DNA of 10,000 nt from Thiobacillus sp. (GTDB taxonomy: Bacteria > Pseudomonadota > Gammaproteobacteria > Burkholderiales > Thiobacillaceae): positions 1-10,000 of the forward strand of contig JAIWOL010000037.1 of NCBI GenBank assembly GCA_020216925.1, written 5' to 3'. The notes beneath the pieces were generated by a model, which was not told where the DNA came from, did no database searches, and saw only the letters and a list, made by a program, of their open reading frames with translations. Position numbers and translations under genes: made by a program. Shown one piece after another: positions 5,403-10,000 of the stretch; position 1 is the stretch's first letter; each line of letters opens with the position of its first letter.

Positions 5403-6473
5403 ATGGCAGAACTGCGTCAGCCTATCGAATCCGGGGCGCCGGATCCGATGCCCTACATGCATCCCGTAATGGTTAAAAACTACGGTAAATGGGCTTTCCA
5501 CAGCCATCCGAAACCGGGTGTTCTGTATCACCGCGCTGAAAGCGGCGATGAAATCTGGACCGTCAAGGCTGGCACCCAGCGTCAGATGGACCACTACACC
5601 ATTCGCGAGCTGGCTGACATCGCCGACCAGTATGGCGATGGCTATGTGCGCTTCACCGCGCGTTCCAATATCGAATACATGGTGGCAGACGGCTCCAAGG
5701 TCGAGCCGCTGATCAAGGCTTTGTCCGAGAAGGGTTATCCCATCGGCGGTACCGCCAACTCGGTGTCGATGATCGCTCACACCCAGGGCTGGCTGCACTG
5801 CGACATCCCCGGCACTGATGCTTCCGGCGTGGTGAAGGCGCTGATGGACGAACTGTACGACGATTTCGTCAAGTGCGAGATGCCGAACCGCGTCAAGCTC
5901 TCGACCTCCTGCTGCGAAATCAACTGCGGCGGCCAGGCCGACATCGCGATCATCGTCCAGCACACCAAGCCGCCGAAAATCAACCACGATCTGGTGGCCA
6001 ACGTTTGCGAGCGTCCTTCGGTCGTCGCGCGTTGCCCGGTCGCCGCAATTCGCCCGGCCCTGGTGAACGGCAAGCCTTCCCTGGAAGTCGACGAGAAGAA
6101 ATGCATCTGCTGCGGCGCGTGCTTCCCCCCGTGCCCCCCGATGCAGATCAACGATCCCGAGCATTCGAAGATCGCCATCTGGGTTGGTGGCAAAAACTCG
6201 AACGCGCGCTCGAAGCCGACCTTCCATAAACTCGTTGCAGCCGGCTTGCCAAATAACGCGCCTCGCTGGCCCGAAGTCGCCGAAGTGGTCAAGAAGATCC
6301 TGGCCACCTACAAGGCAGACGGCAAACCCTGGGAGCGCATGATCGACTGGATCGATCGTATCGGCTGGCCTGCATTCTTCGAAAAAACCGGTCTGCCCTT
6401 CACCAAGTATCACATCGATAACTGGCGCGGCGGCCGCTACAACCTGAACGCTTCGGCGCATATCCGCTTCTGA
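5403..6473 (+). CDS. dsrB: dissimilatory sulfite reductase beta subunit, reverse (oxidative) type
   Basis: DsrB is the second subunit of the siroheme sulfite reductase and, with DsrA, forms the channel into which the DsrC C-terminal arm inserts. The protein is 356 residues, the usual length. It carries the sulfite-reductase cysteine set C133 (LHCDIPG) and C170, C171, C175 (TSCCEINCGG), and a ferredoxin domain with C211 (RCPVAAI) and C234-x2-C237-x2-C240-x3-C244-P (KKCICCGACFPPCPP). The C-terminus GRYNLNASAHIRF is typical of DsrB. The ATG at 5403 is preferred over the TTG at 5391 because of the GGAG between them. A second hairpin follows the gene before dsrE. Confidence 0.98.
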   Translation: MAELRQPIESGAPDPMPYMHPVMVKNYGKWAFHSHPKPGVLYHRAESGDEIWTVKAGTQRQMDHYTIRELADIADQYGDGYVRFTARSNIEYMVADGSKVEPLIKALSEKGYPIGGTANSVSMIAHTQGWLHCDIPGTDASGVVKALMDELYDDFVKCEMPNRVKLSTSCCEINCGGQADIAIIVQHTKPPKINHDLVANVCERPSVVARCPVAAIRPALVNGKPSLEVDEKKCICCGACFPPCPPMQINDPEHSKIAIWVGGKNSNARSKPTFHKLVAAGLPNNAPRWPEVAEVVKKILATYKADGKPWERMIDWIDRIGWPAFFEKTGLPFTKYHIDNWRGGRYNLNASAHIRF

Positions 6474-6489
6474 TCGTTCATGGCGTAGT

Positions 6490-6528
6490 CATCATGTCTG
6501 CCACGAAAAACCTGTGGCGGGCATGATG
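6490..6528 (+). other. intercistronic hairpin between dsrB and dsrE
   Basis: The arms CATCATGTCTGCCAC (6490-6504) and GTGGCGGGCATGATG (6514-6528) pair over 15 positions with two G-U wobbles around a 9-nt A-rich loop. No T-tract follows on the plus strand. Like the dsrA-dsrB hairpin it is better read as an mRNA stability or processing element than as a terminator. Confidence 0.65.
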
Positions 6529-6565
6529 AATAATAACGACTCAATTTTTGGAGCAAGAGCAAGCC

Positions 6566-6925
6566 ATGCAATTCGGCATTTTGATCAACGAAGGGCCTTA
6601 TAACCACCAGGCCAGCGACTCTGCCTACCTCTTCGCGCGCACTGCGATCGAAAAGGGGCACAAGGTTCCGCGCGTATTTTTTTATCACGATGGCGTGAAC
6701 AACTCGACCAACAAGTCCGAGCCGCCGCAAGACGACCGTAACGTCACCCAACGCTGGTCAAAGCTGGCCGAAGAGCACGGTATCGACCTTGTCGTGTGCG
6801 TGGCCGCGGCACTGCGTCGCGGCATCAAGGATGACATCCTGGCTCCCGGCTTCCGCATTTCGGGTTTGGGCCAGCTGGTGGAAATGGGTATTCAGTACGA
6901 CCGTCTCGTGACGTTCGGTGATTGA
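6566..6925 (+). CDS. dsrE: sulfur-transfer subunit DsrE
   Basis: DsrE is the catalytic subunit of the cytoplasmic DsrE2F2H2 hexamer, which accepts sulfane sulfur (from TusA in Allochromatium) and passes it to DsrC. The 119-residue protein starts MQFGILINEGPYNHQ and carries the conserved persulfide cysteine at C78 in DLVVCVAAALRRG, the same number as the essential cysteine of Allochromatium vinosum DsrE. The ATG at 6566 is chosen because MQFGILINEGP is the usual N-terminus; an in-frame TTG at 6548 would add six residues and overlap the only GGAG. dsrF begins 13 nt after the stop. The presence of DsrEFH distinguishes the oxidative from the reductive dsr pathway. Confidence 0.97.
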   Translation: MQFGILINEGPYNHQASDSAYLFARTAIEKGHKVPRVFFYHDGVNNSTNKSEPPQDDRNVTQRWSKLAEEHGIDLVVCVAAALRRGIKDDILAPGFRISGLGQLVEMGIQYDRLVTFGD

Positions 6926-6938
6926 GGGATTTGGCGAG

Positions 6939-7331
6939 ATGAGCGATATGGATATGGACGACGGCTCTGGCGTCGTCAAGAAATTCATGTTCCTGAACCG
7001 CAAGGCGCCGCATGGAACGGTGTATGCGCTGGAGGGCTTGGAAGTGGTGCTGATTACCGCCGCTTTCGATCAGGACGTAAGTTTGGTGTTTACCGATGAC
7101 GGCGTGTACCAGCTGATGAAAGGCATGGATACCAAAGGTATCGAAGTCAAGGACTTCTCCAAGACTTACCGTGCACTGGAAGGTTATGACATCGAGAAAC
7201 TCTATGTCGACAGCACTTCCTTGAAGGCGCGCGGTTTGACCGAGGAAGACCTGATTGTAGACGTGACTGTTCTGTCGGACGACGAGATGAAAAATCTCAT
7301 GGCCGAGCAAGACGTCGTGATCAGCTTCTAA
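6939..7331 (+). CDS. dsrF: sulfur-transfer subunit DsrF
   Basis: DsrF is a structural partner of DsrE and DsrH in the DsrEFH hexamer. The 130-residue protein starts MSDMDMDDGSGVVKKFMFLN and contains the conserved NRKAPHGTVYALEGLEVVL, AAFDQDVSLVFTDDGVYQL and DTKGIEVKDFSKTYRAL segments, and ends DVVISF. It has no cysteine at all, so it cannot carry persulfide sulfur itself; DsrE and DsrH provide the cysteines. The ATG at 6939 with GAGGG 10 nt upstream is preferred over an in-frame GTG at 6918 that would overlap the end of dsrE and lengthen the protein beyond family practice. Confidence 0.96.
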   Translation: MSDMDMDDGSGVVKKFMFLNRKAPHGTVYALEGLEVVLITAAFDQDVSLVFTDDGVYQLMKGMDTKGIEVKDFSKTYRALEGYDIEKLYVDSTSLKARGLTEEDLIVDVTVLSDDEMKNLMAEQDVVISF

Positions 7332-7341
7332 GGGGAGACAC

Positions 7342-7641
7342 ATGCTGCATATTGTGAACAAATCGGCCACTGAGCGTAGTACGCTGGATAGCTGTCTTCG
7401 CCTGGCCACCAAAGGTTCTGCTGTACTGCTGATCGAAGACGCGGTGTACGCGGCAACGAAGGGCAGTGCGGCGGCGGCGAAAATCCAGGCAGCACAGGCT
7501 GACCTCAAGATTTACGCACTCGGTCCCGATCTGGCAGCGCGCGGCATGGCCGGGCGTGTTCTGGATGGTGTCAATGTCGTGGATTACGGCGGTTTTGTGG
7601 ATCTGGTCGCAGAGCACAGCAACTGTCAGTCTTGGCTGTAA
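7342..7641 (+). CDS. dsrH: sulfur-transfer subunit DsrH
   Basis: DsrH is the smallest subunit of the DsrEFH hexamer, homologous to TusB. The 99-residue protein starts MLHIVNKSATERSTLDSCLR, giving the conserved cysteine C18 (equivalent to the conserved cysteine near residue 20 of DsrH proteins), and ends with the typical DLVAEHSNCQSWL, which adds a second cysteine (C95). GGGGAG 5-6 nt upstream of the ATG supports the start. It follows dsrF by 10 nt and precedes dsrC by 24 nt, so the four genes dsrE to dsrC are closely packed. Confidence 0.96.
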   Translation: MLHIVNKSATERSTLDSCLRLATKGSAVLLIEDAVYAATKGSAAAAKIQAAQADLKIYALGPDLAARGMAGRVLDGVNVVDYGGFVDLVAEHSNCQSWL

Positions 7642-7665
7642 TTTTTATCTACAAGGAGTATTGCT

Positions 7666-8001
7666 ATGCCTATGGTGAACATCGCCGGTAAGGAAGTCGA
7701 AGTCGACGAAGAAGGTTATCTGGTCGACCTGTCGCAGTGGAATGAAGATATCGCCAAGTACATGGCGGTAGAAGAGAAAGTCGACCTGACCGATTCCCAT
7801 TGGGAAGTCGTCAACTTCCTGCGTGAGTACTACGCCGAATATCAGATCGCCCCGGCTGTCCGCGTGCTGACCAAAGCGATTGGCAAAAAGCTCGGCCCGG
7901 AAAAGGGCAACAACAAGTATCTGTACGAGCTGTTCCCGTACGGCCCCGCCAAGCAGGCCTGTAAGATTGCCGGTCTGCCCAAGCCTACTGGCTGTATCTA
8001 A
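7666..8001 (+). CDS. dsrC: sulfur carrier protein DsrC
   Basis: DsrC carries sulfur on its mobile C-terminal arm between DsrEFH, DsrAB and the DsrMKJOP membrane complex. The 111-residue protein ends with KQACKIAGLPKPTGCI: both functional cysteines are present, C99 (CysB) and the penultimate C110 (CysA), spaced C-x10-C, which marks true DsrC as opposed to TusE or the one-cysteine paralogue at 2397-2729. The LTDSHWEVVNFLREYY region (41-56) is the conserved core. AAGGAG 7 nt before the ATG is the best ribosome binding site in the operon, in keeping with the high abundance known for DsrC. A terminator-like hairpin follows before dsrM. Confidence 0.98.
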   Translation: MPMVNIAGKEVEVDEEGYLVDLSQWNEDIAKYMAVEEKVDLTDSHWEVVNFLREYYAEYQIAPAVRVLTKAIGKKLGPEKGNNKYLYELFPYGPAKQACKIAGLPKPTGCI

Positions 8002-8028
8002 ACGGTCTGCCTGCATCGGGTACTCGGG

Positions 8029-8049
8029 TCGCCCCGAAAGTCGGGGCGA
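8029..8049 (+). terminator. attenuator-like hairpin after dsrC
   Basis: TCGCCCCGA and TCGGGGCGA form a perfect 9-bp GC-rich stem around AAG, 28 nt after the dsrC stop, followed by the T-rich TTCGATTTGTTG. The T-tract is broken, so it may terminate only part of the transcripts or protect the 3' end of a shorter dsr mRNA, leaving more dsrC than dsrMK message. Confidence 0.5.
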
Positions 8050-8084
8050 TTCGATTTGTTGACCGGGTTCACCGGGTGTTTTCA

Positions 8085-8125
8085 AATCGAATGCGCTCGC
8101 GCGATGACCATCGCGGCGTTCGATT
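8085..8125 (+). repeat. nested inverted repeat upstream of dsrM
   Basis: An outer pair AATCGAA (8085-8091) / TTCGATT (8119-8125) encloses an inner CGCGATG-AC-CATCGCG (8100-8115). Together they make an imperfect long hairpin about 30 nt before the dsrM start. An ACCGGGT direct repeat (8062-8068, 8071-8077) lies just before it. It could be a regulatory site or an RNA structure limiting dsrM expression. Confidence 0.5.
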
Positions 8126-8143
8126 CGCAAACACGACGTTGTT

Positions 8144-8149
8144 GGGGGA
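8144..8149 (+). promoter_or_regulatory. dsrM ribosome binding site deciding a TTG start
   Basis: GGGGGA lies 6 nt before a TTG at 8156. The in-frame TTG at 8150 directly abuts the site and the first in-frame ATG at 8171 is 21 nt away, so TTG 8156 is the best start. Confidence 0.6.
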
Positions 8150-8155
8150 TTGGTT

Positions 8156-8890
8156 TTGTCTATTGCGACAATGATTTTCGCCGGTATTTTCTACCTCGCA
8201 ACCCTGTTGCTGGTGGTTGGCCTTGTCTACAAGATTTTCGACTACAGCCGCACACCGGCGCCGCTGAAAATCCCGACCACCCCCGCGCCTACGACGCAAA
8301 CGGGTGTGGTTTACCGCATGGCCAAGGAGGTCGTGCTGTTCGAATCACTGTTCAAGTCCAACAAGTGGATCTGGGTGTTCGGCTGGCTGTTCCACTTCGG
8401 CATGTTGCTGGTGTTGATTCGTCATCTGCGTTACTTCATCAATCCGATTCCGGAGTGGCTGCTTTTCATTCAGCCTTTCGGAAAATACGCCAGCATCATG
8501 ATGGTTGTGGGCCTGCTAGGCCTGCTGGCACGCCGCTTCGTCGTTGACAGGGTGCGCTACATCTCGACCCCGTCGGATTACCTCATGCTTGTATTGCTCA
8601 TCGGCATTGGCGTCACGGGCATGCTGACGACGTTTGTGGTGCACACGGACATCGTCGCTCTCAAGCAGTTCTTCATGGGTTTGATGTTCTTTGATCTGCA
8701 GCCCGTACCTGAAGATCCGATCATACTGGCGCATCTGGCCATGGTTGCCTTGCTGATGGTGATTTTTCCCATTAGCAAATTGCTGCACGCGCCAGGCATC
8801 TTCTTCAGCCCGACGCGAAACCAGGTGGACGACCCGCGTGAGCATCGTCATGTGGCGGCGTGGGCGGCACGCCTGGACCAGAACAATTGA
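8156..8890 (+). CDS. dsrM: DsrM, membrane cytochrome b subunit of DsrMKJOP
   Basis: DsrM is the NarI-like diheme cytochrome b of the DsrMKJOP complex, exchanging electrons between the quinone pool and the DsrK subunit. The 244-residue protein has five hydrophobic membrane segments at about 5-26, 72-90, 110-128, 142-162 and 188-212. Histidines inside or next to these (H80, H90, H163, H193, H211) are candidates for heme b ligands. The C-terminal HAPGIFFSPTRNQVDDPREH segment is typical of DsrM. The start is taken as TTG at 8156 because of spacing to GGGGGA; with it the N-terminus reads MSIATMIFAGIFYLATLLL, leading straight into the first membrane helix. dsrK follows 50 nt later. Confidence 0.95.
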   Translation: MSIATMIFAGIFYLATLLLVVGLVYKIFDYSRTPAPLKIPTTPAPTTQTGVVYRMAKEVVLFESLFKSNKWIWVFGWLFHFGMLLVLIRHLRYFINPIPEWLLFIQPFGKYASIMMVVGLLGLLARRFVVDRVRYISTPSDYLMLVLLIGIGVTGMLTTFVVHTDIVALKQFFMGLMFFDLQPVPEDPIILAHLAMVALLMVIFPISKLLHAPGIFFSPTRNQVDDPREHRHVAAWAARLDQNN

Positions 8891-8927
8891 TTGCGGGCAA
8901 CAAGCCCCGGCAATAACCAGTACGGAT

Positions 8928-8933
8928 AGAGGA
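8928..8933 (+). promoter_or_regulatory. dsrK ribosome binding site supporting a GTG start
   Basis: AGAGGA lies 7 nt before the GTG at 8941, which follows directly after an in-line TAA. Confidence 0.7.
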
Positions 8934-8940
8934 CGCTTAA

Positions 8941-10000
8941 GTGGCTGCTGCTGAATTTGACATCCCGGAGATCAAGGAATCGATCGAGATTCCCAAGCTG
9001 CGTGAAGGCGTGATGGCGCACGCCAAATCCTTCCCTGCGCCCAAGCCAGTGCAGGATTACATGGGCTATCCGCACGAGCTGGGCGAAGACTGGAAAGAGC
9101 GTGCCATCGACAAGATGGGGGATCTGCTCGGCAAGTATCGCTCGCTCAAGGTCTTTCTGGACGCCTGCGTACATTGCGGAGCCTGTACCGACAAGTGCCA
9201 TTATTATCTCGGCACGTCCGATCCCAAAAATATGCCGGTTGCGCGTCAGGATCTGATGCGCCAGGTTTATCGCCGCTACTTCACCACGGCCGGCAAGCTT
9301 TTTCCGAAACTGGTGGGCGCAAAAGACCTCACCAAAGAAGTGCTGGACGACTGGTACGGCTACTACCACCAGTGCTCGGAATGTCGCCGCTGCTCAGTTT
9401 TCTGCCCTTATGGCATCGACACGGCTGAAATCACCATGGCCGGGCGGGAAATTCTCAACCACGTCGGCATTGGTCAAAAATATTCCAACGAGATTCTGGG
9501 CAAGGTTCTAAAGATCGGGAACAACCTTGGCCTGCCTGGGCCCGCGCTCGAAGACACCCTGCTTGGCCTGGAAGAAGACATCGAAGCCGACACCGGTGTG
9601 CCGGTCAAGATGCCGATTGACGTCAAGGGCGCCGAAGTGCTGCTGGTCACCCCGTCGGCGGACTTTTTCTCCGAGCCGCACGTCGAATCCCTGATCGGCT
9701 ACGCCAAGGTCTTTCATGCCGCCGGCATCAGCTGGACCTTGTCATCGCACGCGTCGGAAGCCGGCAATTTCGGTTTGTTCAACGGCAACTACGAAACCAT
9801 GCGCAAGGTTGCCATGCGCATTCGCGATGCCGCGCTGGAACTTGGCGTGAAGCGCATCGTGGTTGGCGAATGTGGCCACGCCTGGCGTGTGGCGTACAGT
9901 TTCTGGAACACCCTTACCGGTCTGGGCTATGGCGGTAACGACCCGTTTTCGATCGAACTGCAGAAGCAGCTTGACCACAACTATCCTCAGCCGCAGCATA
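8941..10000 (+). CDS. dsrK: DsrK, HdrD-like Fe-S catalytic subunit of DsrMKJOP, partial (C-terminus beyond right edge)
   Basis: DsrK is the cytoplasmic Fe-S subunit of the DsrMKJOP complex, related to HdrD of heterodisulfide reductase, and is thought to act on the DsrC disulfide or trisulfide. The 353 visible residues contain two [4Fe-4S] ferredoxin motifs: C76-x2-C79-x2-C82-x3-C86 (ACVHCGACTDKCHYY) and C145-x2-C148-x2-C151-x3-C155-P (QCSECRRCSVFCPYG). A later GECGHAWR segment with C311 belongs to the cysteine-rich CCG-type domain that holds the special catalytic cluster; the second CCG domain lies past the edge. The GTG start at 8941 is supported by AGAGGA 7 nt upstream. dsrL/dsrJ/dsrO/dsrP/dsrN would be expected to the right. 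Confidence 0.96.
   Translation, partial: MAAAEFDIPEIKESIEIPKLREGVMAHAKSFPAPKPVQDYMGYPHELGEDWKERAIDKMGDLLGKYRSLKVFLDACVHCGACTDKCHYYLGTSDPKNMPVARQDLMRQVYRRYFTTAGKLFPKLVGAKDLTKEVLDDWYGYYHQCSECRRCSVFCPYGIDTAEITMAGREILNHVGIGQKYSNEILGKVLKIGNNLGLPGPALEDTLLGLEEDIEADTGVPVKMPIDVKGAEVLLVTPSADFFSEPHVESLIGYAKVFHAAGISWTLSSHASEAGNFGLFNGNYETMRKVAMRIRDAALELGVKRIVVGECGHAWRVAYSFWNTLTGLGYGGNDPFSIELQKQLDHNYPQPQH

Noticed and set aside
5343..6461. Long open frame of 372 codons on the minus strand opposite dsrB
   Set aside because: It is the complement of an intact dsrB; its composition is that of an antisense shadow in GC-rich DNA.
1..10000. CRISPR array to go with the Cas6-like gene
   Set aside because: I looked for regularly spaced repeats of 20-40 bp in all intergenic regions and found none; the gaps are too short apart from 3648-4020, which has only pentamer repeats.
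1..10000. tRNA, rRNA, insertion sequence or transposase
   Set aside because: No cloverleaf-like or rRNA-like sequence, no transposase motifs and no long terminal repeats were seen.

Overview
The window carries the front half of a dissimilatory sulfur-metabolism (dsr) operon from a chemolithotrophic sulfur oxidiser, plus a divergent six-gene cluster. GC content is high, and the order dsrA-dsrB-dsrE-dsrF-dsrH-dsrC-dsrM-dsrK (positions 4021 to the right edge) is the arrangement known from sulfur-oxidising Proteobacteria. DsrEFH marks the reverse, sulfur-oxidising version of the pathway; sulfate reducers lack these three genes. Codon use and protein style suggest a betaproteobacterium of the Thiobacillus/Sulfuricella kind, but the genus is an inference.

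Right side (+ strand, 4021-10000): DsrAB is the siroheme sulfite reductase working in reverse. DsrEFH is the sulfur-transfer hexamer that passes persulfide sulfur to DsrC. DsrC carries the sulfur on two C-terminal cysteines to DsrAB. DsrM (membrane cytochrome b) and DsrK (Fe-S HdrD-like subunit, cut by the window edge) begin the DsrMKJOP complex that handles DsrC redox. Strong hairpins lie between dsrA and dsrB, dsrB and dsrE, and dsrC and dsrM, so the operon mRNA may be processed or its expression graded.

Middle (3648-4020): a 373-bp divergent intergenic region with no convincing gene. It has five copies of CCTAC/GTAGG, several small inverted repeats and a perfect 12-bp palindrome just before the dsrA ribosome binding site.

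Left side (- strand, read from 3647 down to 1): a 73-residue unknown protein; a 218-residue protein resembling the Cas6/Cmx6 CRISPR RNA endonuclease family but with no CRISPR array or other cas gene in view; a DsrC/TusE-family paralogue that keeps one C-terminal cysteine and has lost the penultimate one; a two-domain mercaptopyruvate-type sulfurtransferase (rhodanese); a 206-residue unknown protein; and a TauD/TfdA-like Fe(II)/2-oxoglutarate dioxygenase running off the left edge. The close spacing and shared divergent promoter region suggest an accessory sulfur-relay or regulatory module tied to dsr. The Cas6-like protein together with the one-cysteine DsrC-like protein is the most unusual content of the window.
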